From: Lachnospiraceae bacterium | Lineage (GTDB): Bacteria > Bacillota > Clostridia > Lachnospirales > Lachnospiraceae | Direction of reading: 5' to 3' | DNA length: 64,000 nucleotides | NCBI GenBank assembly: GCA_014804485.1 | Contig: JAAUZT010000021.1 | Location: forward strand, 31,169 to 95,168 | Part shown: in pieces, positions 47,198 to 57,303 of the stretch | Numbering within the stretch: the first letter of the stretch is position 1 | How the letters are laid out: every line of letters starts with the position of its first letter | Position numbers and translations under genes: made by a program | Notes under the pieces: model-generated | Databases searched by the model: none | The model's input: the letters and a program-made list of their open reading frames with translations, nothing else | Told to the model about the DNA's origin: nothing

Positions 47198-48811
47198 TTA
47201 CTGTGAAGCCTTCTCCAGATTCATATTCTTGATCGCAAACAGCGCTGCAAGCAGAAGAACCACGCCTACGGGCAGTGAGATCCACGCACTCTGCGTAAAG
47301 CCCGCAACAATGTATGTGACAAAGGAGATCACGGCAGCTACGATTACATAAGGAAGCTGCGTGGACACATGGCTGACATGGTCGCACTGCGCGCCTGCGG
47401 AAGCCATGATCGTGGTATCGGATATGGGCGAACAGTGGTCACCGCATACCGCTCCGGCCATGCAGGCCGAAATAGAGATGATCATGAGCTGCGGGTTAGA
47501 ATCCATGAACACATTTACCACAATGGGGATGAGAATACCGAATGTCCCCCATGAAGTACCTGTAGAAAATGCAAGGAAACAAGCCACAAGGAATATAATT
47601 GCCGGCAGGAAATTCATGAAACCTCCCGCACTTCTTTTTACTGTCTCCGCAACAAAAGTCGCTGCCCCCAGGGAATCTGTCATCGCTTTCAATGTCCATG
47701 CAAACGTAAGGATCAGGATCGCCGGAACCATGGCTTTAAATCCATCAGGCAGACACTGCATGCAGTCCGTAAAACCTAAGACCTTCCGCAGCAGGTAAAT
47801 GATAATCGTCAAGACCAGTGCGCATATGCTGCCCAGCGCAAGACCGACGGAAGCATCGGAATTGGAGAAAGCCTCTACGAAACCTGCACCTTCAAAAAAA
47901 CCGCCTGTATAGATCATACCAATCACACAGCACACAATCAGCATAATAATCGGAATCAACAGATCGATCACTTTGCCATTGGGATTCGCTATCACGTCCT
48001 GTTTCTCCTCAGACCACTTTCCCGTGGAGAACAAATCGCCTTTCAGCGCGTTTTCCTCATGCACCTTCATGGAACCGAAGTCCACCTTCATGAGTATCAT
48101 GGCAATCATCATAATGATCGTCAGAATCGCATAGAAATTATACGGAATGGCGCGGACAAAGATGGAGAATCCGTCTTCTCCCTCCACGAATCCGGATACG
48201 GCTGCTGCCCAGGAAGAAATCGGGGCGATTATGCAGACCGGCGCTGCGGTAGCGTCAATCAGGTAAGCCAGCTTCGCACGTGACACTTTATGCTCGTCTG
48301 TAACCGGTTTCATCACGCTGCCTACGGTAAGACAGTTAAAATAATCATCAATAAAGATCAGAACGCCGAGCGCCACGGTAGCTAACTGCGCACCTGCCCG
48401 CGTCTTGATCTTCTCTTTGGCATAACGACCGAAAGCCGCGGAACCGCCGGCACGGTTCATCAGGCCCACCATCGCTCCCAATATCACAAGAAATACCAGA
48501 ATACCGACATTATAGCTATCGGAAAGAACAGCCACAAAACCATCGCTGAAAATATGTGTCAGCGTACCTTCAAATGATAATCCGGAATAGAATATCCCGC
48601 CCACCAGAATACCGATAAACAGAGAACTGTAAACTTCCTTCGTAATCAGCGCCAGCAAAATCGCAACAACAGGCGGAACCAGTGCCCAGAAAGTGGCATA
48701 CATGGGCGGCGTATACTCTACCCCCTCTTCCGCTGCAAATGCTGTGACCGGTAAAAGCGCCAGACACAAAATCAGAACTCCGATTCCCCTTATTATTTTT
48801 TTCTTTTTCAT
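47198..48811 (-). CDS. Na+/H+ antiporter NhaC family protein
   Basis: MYATFWALVPPVVAILLALITKEVYSSLFIGILVGG ... GDHCSPISDTTIMASAGAQCDHVSHVSTQLPY. Confidence 0.93.
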   Translation of the reverse strand: MKKKKIIRGIGVLILCLALLPVTAFAAEEGVEYTPPMYATFWALVPPVVAILLALITKEVYSSLFIGILVGGIFYSGLSFEGTLTHIFSDGFVAVLSDSYNVGILVFLVILGAMVGLMNRAGGSAAFGRYAKEKIKTRAGAQLATVALGVLIFIDDYFNCLTVGSVMKPVTDEHKVSRAKLAYLIDATAAPVCIIAPISSWAAAVSGFVEGEDGFSIFVRAIPYNFYAILTIIMMIAMILMKVDFGSMKVHEENALKGDLFSTGKWSEEKQDVIANPNGKVIDLLIPIIMLIVCCVIGMIYTGGFFEGAGFVEAFSNSDASVGLALGSICALVLTIIIYLLRKVLGFTDCMQCLPDGFKAMVPAILILTFAWTLKAMTDSLGAATFVAETVKRSAGGFMNFLPAIIFLVACFLAFSTGTSWGTFGILIPIVVNVFMDSNPQLMIISISACMAGAVCGDHCSPISDTTIMASAGAQCDHVSHVSTQLPYVIVAAVISFVTYIVAGFTQSAWISLPVGVVLLLAALFAIKNMNLEKASQ

Positions 48812-48942
48812 TTTTATGATCCGCCTTTCGTTCCCCTGTTATTTTTCTATGGGTTAATACTGCCGAAGTTAGTATAGCACTACCCTTTGCATGAAACAAG
48901 GAAAATGTATATTCTCCCATCTGACCCTATCTAATTTTTGTA

Positions 48943-48986
48943 TTGACAATTTCCTGAATCAGGTATAATATGTAGCATGCTACATA
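48943..48986 (+). promoter_or_regulatory. marR promoter with overlapping perfect palindrome
   Basis: TTGACA 48943-48948, TATAAT 48964-48969 (15-bp spacer), TATGTAGCATGCTACATA palindrome 48969-48986. Confidence 0.8.
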
Positions 48987-49005
48987 TATAGACGGAGATA
49001 TTACC

Positions 49006-49452
49006 ATGAATGAACCGAAACTCTATTTTAAAAAGATACACAACCAACTGGAATCCGGTTTTAATAAAGAGTATAAAAAATACGGACTGACCAGCACACA
49101 GCTTGATGTCCTCATGTATCTCTCACAGGAAACCGACAGGGAATGCACGCTCTCGGATATCGCTGCACATTTCGATGTCAAACATACCAGTGTCATCCAC
49201 GTGCTGAAACTTCTGGAACAGAAGGGCTTTATCTGTAAAAGTGAAATTCAGGGTGCGCGCGCCAAACCCATTCTGCTGACAGACAGCGGCAGGCAGCTTG
49301 GCGAACAGCTTGCTTCGGAAATAAGGCAAAAGAGTCCTTTATTGGATGAGATCATGTTTGCCGGTTTATCAGAAGACGACCGGCAGCTCTTAGACAAGAT
49401 GCTCGAACAGATTTACCGGAATCTGAAATCCGACGCATTCAGAAACTTATAG
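49006..49452 (+). CDS. MarR family transcriptional regulator
   Basis: YGLTSTQLDVLMYLSQETDRECTLSDIAAHFDVKHTSVIHVLKLLEQKGFI. Confidence 0.93.
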   Translation: MNEPKLYFKKIHNQLESGFNKEYKKYGLTSTQLDVLMYLSQETDRECTLSDIAAHFDVKHTSVIHVLKLLEQKGFICKSEIQGARAKPILLTDSGRQLGEQLASEIRQKSPLLDEIMFAGLSEDDRQLLDKMLEQIYRNLKSDAFRNL

Positions 49453-49482
49453 AATACAGAATCAGGAAAGGAAGGATTTATT

Positions 49483-50832
49483 ATGCAGGATAAAACAACA
49501 GAAATCTTCCGGGACGCCCCAGTACCGAAAGCAGTCATCAGCAATGTCGTGCCGTCTATCATCAGTATGATCATGGTCTTAATCTATAATCTGGCCGACA
49601 CATTCTTCATAGGCCAGACCAAAAACGCCTACATGGTTGCCGCCATCTCCGTGGCAACTCCGGCATTTCTCTTATTCATGGCCGTCGGAATGCTCTTCGG
49701 CATAGGCGGAACTTCCCTGATATCAAGGTTACTCGGTGAGGGCAATACCGAAAGGGCGAAGCGCACTTCCGCTTTCTGTTTCTGGACCGGACTCGGTATC
49801 GGTGTCATTGCGATGGTCATTATATTTATCTTCGCCGAACCGGTGAGCCGGGCTATCGGTGCAAGCGATGACACCGTAGGCTATGCTTCGCAGTATCTGC
49901 GCATCGTTTCCACAGCTATCCCGTTTCTGATCATCAGCAACAGCTTCAGCAACATCATTCGTGCCGAAGGCAATGCAAATGTTGCCATGATGGGAATGCT
50001 CATCGGAAACCTGATCAATATTATATTGGATCCGATAATGATCCTTGCTCTGGGCTGGGATGTAGCCGGCGCAGCAGTTGCAACCGTGCTGGGCAATATC
50101 TTCGCGGCCGTTTTCTACATATTGCATTTGCTTTCCAAAAAAGCGACGCTCTCCATCCACCCCAAGCATTATCAGGCCGGAGGCGGCATCGCCGCCGGAG
50201 TACTTGCCATCGGCATTCCGGCTTCGCTTAACAGCATCCTGATGAGCCTTTCAAATATCATCGTCAACAATATTATGATCGATTACGGCGATATGGCGGT
50301 TGCCGGACTGGGTGTGGCAATGAAGGTCAATATGATCGTGGTAATGCTCTTAATCGGACTCGGCACCGGTATCCAGCCGGTCTTAGGCTACTGCTTCGGC
50401 GCCGGAAACCGGAAACGCTACATGGCTGTCCTTAAGTTCTCGCTGATGCTCGCTTTCGGACTAAGCGCCGTAATGACTGTTATCTGCTACTGCGGTGCCG
50501 GGCCTCTGGTGCATGCTTTTCTGGAAGATGCGGATGCCTTCGGGTACGGTATGTCCTTTGCGCGTATCTATATCTACTCCGGCCCGGTGATGGGTCTGCT
50601 ATTTGTATTTATTAACGCCATCCAGTCTACCGGCGCGGCACTGCCGGCTCTGATCCTTTCCATCAGCCGTCAGGGACTCATTTATCTGCCGGTGCTGCTC
50701 CTGTTTCGGAGCATTTTCGACTCCGCAGCCATGCTTGCAGCGGCACAGCCGATCACGGACTACTTGTCCACTACCCTTGCGATTGTGCTGTTTATATTTA
50801 CTTACCGGAAATATTTTCCGAAGTCAGATTAA
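49483..50832 (+). CDS. MATE family efflux transporter
   Basis: IYNLADTFFIGQTKNAYMVAAISVATPAFLLFMAVGMLFGIGGTSLISRLLGEG. Confidence 0.95.
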   Translation: MQDKTTEIFRDAPVPKAVISNVVPSIISMIMVLIYNLADTFFIGQTKNAYMVAAISVATPAFLLFMAVGMLFGIGGTSLISRLLGEGNTERAKRTSAFCFWTGLGIGVIAMVIIFIFAEPVSRAIGASDDTVGYASQYLRIVSTAIPFLIISNSFSNIIRAEGNANVAMMGMLIGNLINIILDPIMILALGWDVAGAAVATVLGNIFAAVFYILHLLSKKATLSIHPKHYQAGGGIAAGVLAIGIPASLNSILMSLSNIIVNNIMIDYGDMAVAGLGVAMKVNMIVVMLLIGLGTGIQPVLGYCFGAGNRKRYMAVLKFSLMLAFGLSAVMTVICYCGAGPLVHAFLEDADAFGYGMSFARIYIYSGPVMGLLFVFINAIQSTGAALPALILSISRQGLIYLPVLLLFRSIFDSAAMLAAAQPITDYLSTTLAIVLFIFTYRKYFPKSD

Positions 50833-50835
50833 AGC

Positions 50836-51645
50836 TTAACGACCGGTCAGGATACCGTAGCCGGTTCCGATTTTGCCACCGTTTAACAAATGGCGTTTCA
50901 TATTTCGTTGCAGACCGGTATCTTCCGGCAAGTCTGCAATCGGAACATCTCTGGTTTTAAACACCCATTCGATGTAATCGGTGTCCGAATAATCTGCCTC
51001 TTGAATCTTAAAGCGATGTTGGAATGCAATAATTTTGGAGTCCTGCGAAAGCAGGCTGCACAGTTCCGGCGCCAAAAGCCAGGAATGACAGATATAATCC
51101 ACGTCCTGATATTCGGGGAAGTATGCGGCAAAGAATTTTTTTGCACTTTCAAGAGATACATCGCATCTTTCTCCGGTCAGGACAGAGTCTGAGGGAATGT
51201 GAATACTGATCACAGGCTCAGATTCCCTGTCTACCATTTCATATTCCAGTTCCCCAATCCGAAATAAATTTCCGCTGACCTGCCGCGCTGTCCACCACTC
51301 CCTGTCAAAAGCATATTGTCCTGTTATATTCCTGCATTCCTCTATGAATCTGGTAAAACAACACATTGTGTCTGCAAAAACTGTTTCCGAGATTCCTTTT
51401 TCCTCATACCATGAATAAAGCTCAGCTGCGCATACCAGCATACATGTCAGCATTTTGATTCTCTGCGGATCTTCTCCTAACAACTGTCCCAGCTTTGCCC
51501 GTGCATCGGCTTCGGTTTGCATGTTCTTAAGCCCGTTTGTAACAGGATACGCCGCAGCGAAATCGTCTGTTTGGTAATAGGATAGAACCCCATTTTGAAT
51601 TTCTTTTGGTAAATGAATTTTATTACATAATGTTATCAGATCCAT
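50836..51645 (-). CDS. Acyltransferase-domain-like hypothetical protein
   Basis: Single long ORF; MDLITLCNKIHLPKEIQNGVLSYYQTDDF...; C-terminal GNAT-like composition; start at internal Met. Confidence 0.65.
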   Translation of the reverse strand: MDLITLCNKIHLPKEIQNGVLSYYQTDDFAAAYPVTNGLKNMQTEADARAKLGQLLGEDPQRIKMLTCMLVCAAELYSWYEEKGISETVFADTMCCFTRFIEECRNITGQYAFDREWWTARQVSGNLFRIGELEYEMVDRESEPVISIHIPSDSVLTGERCDVSLESAKKFFAAYFPEYQDVDYICHSWLLAPELCSLLSQDSKIIAFQHRFKIQEADYSDTDYIEWVFKTRDVPIADLPEDTGLQRNMKRHLLNGGKIGTGYGILTGR

Positions 51646-51827
51646 AAAATAAGCCCCCATTTATTTACTTTTCCAAAAATCCCAAGAGTTTCTCTGTATC
51701 GATTATACAATGAGGTAAATACATTTGCAAATTCCGCTATGTCATTTATGCAGGCATTTACCATTCAAATATTCACAGACCGCCACCCGGTCACATAAAA
51801 TATTAAAACTCCATCACGGAGGTATTT

Positions 51828-52637
51828 ATGTTCTATATCACCTCAAACGACGGAACTAAAATTGCCGTCTACGACTATAATCCTAAGGGGAAACAGACGG
51901 TTTTTCTCATTCACGGATGGCCGCTGTCCCATCTGATCTTCGAATATCAGATCAATCTGCTTACCGACTGCGGATATCGTGTCGTTGCGGTGGATTTAAG
52001 AGGATTCGGCAGGTCGGATACTCCTGTATGCGGATATTCCTATGATCAAATGGCGGCTGACATATTCCAGGTGGTCCGTCAGCTTTGCCTCAAAAGATTT
52101 GTCTTGGTCGGATTTTCAATGGGAGGCTCAATCGCCCTAAGATATATGAATTGTTTCAATGGATTCGAAGTTAGTAAGCTGATTCTGCTATCTGCCGCCG
52201 CACCATGTTTTGCCAGACGTCCGGGCTTTCCCTACGGAAAACCTGTACAGGAAGTAAATGACCTGATCAACCTTGCCGAAACCGACAGACCGCAGCTATG
52301 CCAGAACTTCAGCAAACAGCTTTTTGCATGTCCGCACCCGGATGCAGTCGTTGACTGGTTCAGAGACATCGCATTATCTGCATCGGGAATCGGAACGATA
52401 AAGTGCGGTATCGCGCTGCGTGATGAAGACGGCAGGAACGATTTCGAATGTGTTCACGTTCCCACCTATATTATTCATGGTGCTAAGGATCTGATCGTTT
52501 CCGACGAGCTTGCCGAAATACAGCACGAATGTATCTGCGGCTCAAAACTCATAACTTTAGCTGACAGCGGTCACGGAATCGTATATGATCAGCTTACTAA
52601 ATTCAATGATGTATTTATGGGTTCAATCAATGCCTGA
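51828..52637 (+). CDS. Alpha/beta hydrolase
   Basis: VFLIHGWPLSHLIFEYQ, VVAVDLRGFGRSD, LVGFSMGGSIALRYM, DSGHGI. Confidence 0.93.
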   Translation: MFYITSNDGTKIAVYDYNPKGKQTVFLIHGWPLSHLIFEYQINLLTDCGYRVVAVDLRGFGRSDTPVCGYSYDQMAADIFQVVRQLCLKRFVLVGFSMGGSIALRYMNCFNGFEVSKLILLSAAAPCFARRPGFPYGKPVQEVNDLINLAETDRPQLCQNFSKQLFACPHPDAVVDWFRDIALSASGIGTIKCGIALRDEDGRNDFECVHVPTYIIHGAKDLIVSDELAEIQHECICGSKLITLADSGHGIVYDQLTKFNDVFMGSINA

Positions 52638-54363
52638 CTTTTGCTGCAATGCACAGACCAGCCAGAAGGACCAGCACGGAAATACCGAGCATGACCAATG
52701 TATCAACCGAAACAGCGGAAGATGAAATATCCTCCCCGGGCTGCATCTGTCCTCTGTCCATATCCTGCTGCCGGAAACGTGCTCCATCCTTCCGGTCTTG
52801 TCCTGCTTCAGAGGCGAACTGTCTTCCGCCGGCTCGTCTCATTTCCTGCCTGTCCGTACCGCTATCACCATCTGGTAAATCCATCCTGCTCTCATCATCG
52901 GGCATATCCAACCTGTCGGGAGGTTCGATCATACCCATTACAGGCACATCTTCATTACGAGTCATTCCTCCGAAATTTCTGCCATTTGGCATACCGCCTC
53001 TAAACATTCCGCCCTGACCAAAACCGGAGGACGAAGAATTATCGATCGTGATCTGCTCTTGTACGCCATCAATCGCAATTGTGCAGACATCTCCCACTTT
53101 CAGCTCAGGTGTACTGAGTACCACGGAAGAAAAGCTACACGGGATTTCCTCAGAAAGAAGTTCACTGCCGTCAGAATCCTCCAAGCTTATTAATGTGCCT
53201 GCTGCCGCATTCGTGCCGTACATTAAAAATCCCTGTGTGGAACCGGCATCGAAGCCTTCCGCCATAGCGCTGCCTCCACAGGCGATTACCGTACCGCCAC
53301 TGACAACACACTCGCCGCCATTCTCACTTCCACAATCAAGCGCACAGTTACCACCGTTGTCCGAAACACTTATGAATACTTTGCCGCCCTCAATATAGAT
53401 ACTGCCGTTGGAATCCAGCCCGTCCGCATCCCGGCCAGAAGGATTGACAATCGTAACTTCACCGTCCGTAATACGGATGACGGAGTTTTCGCCGCGCCCA
53501 CTGGCATTGATCCCGTCATCTGTCGCCGTAATGTCCACAGTTCCGCCGGCAATTGTAATGTCTACGGCCTCAAGGCCTTCATAGCATTCCGAAATAGTAA
53601 TGCTCCCGGACCCAACATAAAGAAATGCCGTCTCGTCATCGTTGGATACGGTAATACCATCATCACCGGCCTTAATAGAGATCTCGGCATTTTGAATGCG
53701 TACACTATCATTAGCGTGTATGCCATCCTGTGCCGCGCTTATTGCAATATTACCGCCGGCAACCACCAGATCATCGTTGCATACGATTCCGTGATGATAC
53801 TCAGCGCTTACCGTAAGCGTACCGGTTCCGTTGATCGTCAGATCGTCTCGGGAATAAATGGTTCCATCCACCCCCGATGAGGCTGCCTCCTCGTTATACT
53901 CCTCGCCGGAAGAGACTAAATTTTCCGTCCCATCCGCCAATGTCAGAAACACATTATCCGCCTGCTCGACCCGAATTGCCGCGTCATCGTCACAGTGAAT
54001 CGACACGCCGTCCAGCAGCACCCAAATTTTATCTTTTTTGTCAGCATCAATAATGACGCTGCCGTTTGTGAGCTCACCGGAAAGCACATAATGACCTGCA
54101 TATGCGATGCAGATATTTCCGTCATAAACATAGGCTCCGTTTCCGCTTATCGTACTGCCTTCATCGGATAGTACTATTTTGGTGGCATAAGCGGTATCCC
54201 AATCAGCATTCAAATCATTGGCGGTAAATAAATCACTGCCCACGTCTTCACTCATGACAGGGATACTGGCAAAAACTTTTCCGTTCATAAGCAGAACCGT
54301 CAGCACAATACTGAAAATAATAGCAGCAATGCAAATTGCATCAATCTTTTTGTGGGTTGACAT
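52627..54363 (-). CDS. Carbohydrate-binding-domain (DUF4353-type beta-helix) surface protein
   Basis: TLADGTENLVSSGEEYNEEAASSGVDGTIYSRDDLTINGTGTLTVSAEYHHGIVCNDDLVVAGGNIAISAAQDGIHANDSV; C-terminal TM. Confidence 0.88.
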   Translation of the reverse strand: MSTHKKIDAICIAAIIFSIVLTVLLMNGKVFASIPVMSEDVGSDLFTANDLNADWDTAYATKIVLSDEGSTISGNGAYVYDGNICIAYAGHYVLSGELTNGSVIIDADKKDKIWVLLDGVSIHCDDDAAIRVEQADNVFLTLADGTENLVSSGEEYNEEAASSGVDGTIYSRDDLTINGTGTLTVSAEYHHGIVCNDDLVVAGGNIAISAAQDGIHANDSVRIQNAEISIKAGDDGITVSNDDETAFLYVGSGSITISECYEGLEAVDITIAGGTVDITATDDGINASGRGENSVIRITDGEVTIVNPSGRDADGLDSNGSIYIEGGKVFISVSDNGGNCALDCGSENGGECVVSGGTVIACGGSAMAEGFDAGSTQGFLMYGTNAAAGTLISLEDSDGSELLSEEIPCSFSSVVLSTPELKVGDVCTIAIDGVQEQITIDNSSSSGFGQGGMFRGGMPNGRNFGGMTRNEDVPVMGMIEPPDRLDMPDDESRMDLPDGDSGTDRQEMRRAGGRQFASEAGQDRKDGARFRQQDMDRGQMQPGEDISSSAVSVDTLVMLGISVLVLLAGLCIAAKVRH

Positions 54364-54817
54364 AGAACATTCTCCTCACCTTATGTATTCTCCGTTGTTT
54401 CCTCTGTTAAGTCTACATTCGGAAGTTGAATTAATCATGAAGGTTTTGTGAAAATTTTGTGATATTTTTTCCTGTATGCTTGCTCTAAAATCCTCGGTTC
54501 AGTATAAACTAAATTTTGTTTATGAAAACTGCACAACACTACATCTGGTATTTCACAATGCAGATAAAAATATTCCCTACCATATTTTCACACGCAAGAT
54601 TAATTATCTGAATTCCGAATATACTTTTTTCTACACGCTAATCTACACGCTAATCTTACAAAAACTTTGCATTCTACTCCTACTCATGATATAAATATAT
54701 CATATTTTTCATATCTCAAAAAAGTACTGTAATTCTAAAAGCATACGATACCGGACGGTATCTCAACACATGCGGTCATAAACACTATTCTGTGTAATCT
54801 ACGAAAGGAATGTTCTC

Positions 54818-55296
54818 GTGTCACTTCAACAAACCGACTCTACTGTTCCGTCAAAAACAGCACCTCTTAAAAAACGTAACACCAACTGGCATGAAGCGGC
54901 AGTCTGCGCTGGATATCAGCCTGTCTTTCCTTAGTCTTTATTATCCCAAGAGATTAATGAAACCTTTACAAAAAGACAGAAAAATAACCGTTGAAAAATT
55001 CTCCAACGGGGTTTATCATATCATTAATGAGACTTTTAATATTCAGATTATCGTCACAAAAGAGCTCTGCCCGGAGGAGAATCTATATCCGATATATGAA
55101 CCAGCTGACTAATGCCAACTCAAATACGAAAGGGAGATCACCTATGTTTGAAGAAATGATGGAACGTGCAAGAATAGAAGCGGAAACCTATTATCATGAT
55201 AAAATCGAGCAGTTGTCTTCTTGTAATGAGCAATTAGTTTTCCAGATTGACTACCTGAAAAATCTGCTTAACCAACATAATATTCAATTTGAATAA
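54818..55296 (+). pseudogene. Doubly deleted remnant of a Lachnospiraceae Rpn/PD-(D/E)XK-like family protein
   Basis: Fragments KKRNTNWHEAAVCA | SALDISLSFLSLYYPKRLMKPL...TKELCPEENLY | IRYMNQLTNANSNTKG...HNIQFE lie in three different frames. Confidence 0.6.
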
Positions 55297-55419
55297 AATA
55301 TATTAACTCTTGACGCAATCCCGGCAAAGTTCCACATTGAATCAAATCTGGTTTCATGCTATAATAATCCAATAAAAGGAACCAGATGGTTTAATAAGCT
55401 TTCTCTTTATTTGGAATAA

Positions 55420-55669
55420 AATGCTGGATAAAAGAGTAGTCTGTAAATACATCCCTCAGAAAAGCGATACGATGTTTTAGGCAGAGTGGGAAGAATTCTT
55501 TTTGTTGTATGCACTTTTAGGAAAGGAAATACAGTCCATATTATTTCCGCCAGATGTGCAACAGAGCCTGAGAAAGCGAGGTATGAACATGGCGAAAGTT
55601 ATGATGAATAGCCTTCCGGCAGAGCTGACACCAGAAGAAATTGCTGAACTGGTGAAAAAATGTATGTAA
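55420..55669 (+). pseudogene. Second degraded reading frame
   Basis: MLDKRVVCKYIPQKSDTMF*AEWEEFFLLYALLGKEIQSILFPPDVQQSLRKRGMNMAKVMMNSLPAELTPEEIAELVKKCM with in-frame stop. Confidence 0.45.
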
Positions 55670-55677
55670 ACTTGGAA

Positions 55678-55706
55678 TGGAATCTATTATTAATAGATTC
55701 CATTTT
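55678..55706 (+). terminator. Hairpin terminator-like palindrome
   Basis: GGAATCTATTATTAATAGATTCC followed by ATTTT. Confidence 0.6.
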
Positions 55707-55776
55707 GCTTTGCAGTGATTTTTTAACCGTAATTGTAAAGTAATGCTCCTTAATTATATGTAATGGAGCAAAAAAA

Positions 55777-57303
55777 TTATTTATATTTTCTTACAATTTC
55801 TTTTACCATTTTTTTTAAATAAGTATATTCGGCTTTTTCTCTATTAAACAAGGCAAATATTAAAAGAACTACAATAAATGTTACCAATACTTTGCCAAAC
55901 ATACCAATCAGTGAAACCGGAAAATGTTTAGTGGCACAATAAATAACCGCAACACACAATAACGATTGCATTATATAGCCTATCTGTTGAACATAGTAAG
56001 CGTTTACATTTTCTTTAAACCGTTTTTTAAACAAAATCCTTGGCTCATACCAAACAGTTGTTAATATTCTTGCAATTCCAGTTGCTGCAATTATCCCACT
56101 TAAACCAATCAGGTTCCCTAATACAGCCGACAATATCAAATTAATAAAGGCCGCCAATAACATTAAATATTTAGTTTCCTGATATAGACCCATTGTTTCA
56201 CGATAAACCCATACAGGCGTAATTATATTAGAAACATAAAAGCAAAATATCATTGCAATAACAACATCCATATTCAATAAATATGCTTCACCAATCCACA
56301 ATAAAATAAAATCATTAATACACAACAGTAAACAAATACTGCAAAATACGCTGAGGCCATGAAATGAAAATACCAACATTTTAAATGTTCGTAAAGAATG
56401 CTCTTGATTGTTTTCTGCATTTAGATCACCCAAACTAGCTGTTATTGCCCTAATCAACACACTCACAAATTGACTTATTACTGATTCCACCATCCGATAA
56501 TTAGAATAATATCCAACTGACACAGTTGTTATGATAATAGAAATCAATAAATTATCTGTATTATTCATAACAACTATCCCAACCTTATATATTAATGTTG
56601 CCCGAATCATTTCCAATATAGACTTCTTATTTTCTTTATTTAATTGTTCCGCTTTCCCATGAAAAACATAAGGGTACATCTTGTGTGCCTTATAAGTTAT
56701 AGAAATATTATATAAAATTGTGCATCCAGCTTGCACTAACAGGTATACCATGTAATCATGAAAAAGCAAAAGAAGTAGAATTTGAGCTATATTTTGGATT
56801 ACTTGAATAACAGTTCTAAACGAACTTATCACAAAATTTTTTTGATCTGCCTCTATGATCATGGATTTATTTACAGAAAAATAAGACAAGACAGAATTCA
56901 TCAAATAAATGATGTAATATAATCTTATCTTATTAAACTCCATATCCACATCAACGATTAAAGGAAGTAATGGTACTACTATAATGCCAAGAACCAAAAC
57001 TAAAACAGCCACATAAATAAATAACTTCCGACAAAAATTCAGAAGCGCCCGCAACTTTATATAATCCCGATCTCGAATAGGCTTGTACAAAAAAAAGAGA
57101 AATGCATTTCCAATACCCATCTCTGTTAAAGATAGCAATGTCAGAATATTGGCAAACAATCCATGAATTCCCAAATATTCCTTTCCTAATAAGATAATAA
57201 AAATCTGTCTATTAATAAAAGAGAATAGGATCGTAATTACTTGACAAAACAAACCATATATCATATTCCTTTTAGAATTATCTATTCTTGTAGTACTGCT
57301 CAC
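55777..57303 (-). CDS. Polysaccharide flippase (Wzx/oligosaccharide transporter)
   Basis: MIYGLFCQVITILFSFINRQIFIILLGKEYLGIHGLFANILTLLSLTEMGIGNAFLFFLYKPI. Confidence 0.92.
   Translation of the reverse strand: MSSTTRIDNSKRNMIYGLFCQVITILFSFINRQIFIILLGKEYLGIHGLFANILTLLSLTEMGIGNAFLFFLYKPIRDRDYIKLRALLNFCRKLFIYVAVLVLVLGIIVVPLLPLIVDVDMEFNKIRLYYIIYLMNSVLSYFSVNKSMIIEADQKNFVISSFRTVIQVIQNIAQILLLLLFHDYMVYLLVQAGCTILYNISITYKAHKMYPYVFHGKAEQLNKENKKSILEMIRATLIYKVGIVVMNNTDNLLISIIITTVSVGYYSNYRMVESVISQFVSVLIRAITASLGDLNAENNQEHSLRTFKMLVFSFHGLSVFCSICLLLCINDFILLWIGEAYLLNMDVVIAMIFCFYVSNIITPVWVYRETMGLYQETKYLMLLAAFINLILSAVLGNLIGLSGIIAATGIARILTTVWYEPRILFKKRFKENVNAYYVQQIGYIMQSLLCVAVIYCATKHFPVSLIGMFGKVLVTFIVVLLIFALFNREKAEYTYLKKMVKEIVRKYK

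Noticed and set aside
55740-55776. TGCTCC...GGAGCA hairpin as terminator of the flippase gene
   Set aside because: On the flippase strand the T-run precedes rather than follows the hairpin, so it is not a standard intrinsic terminator.
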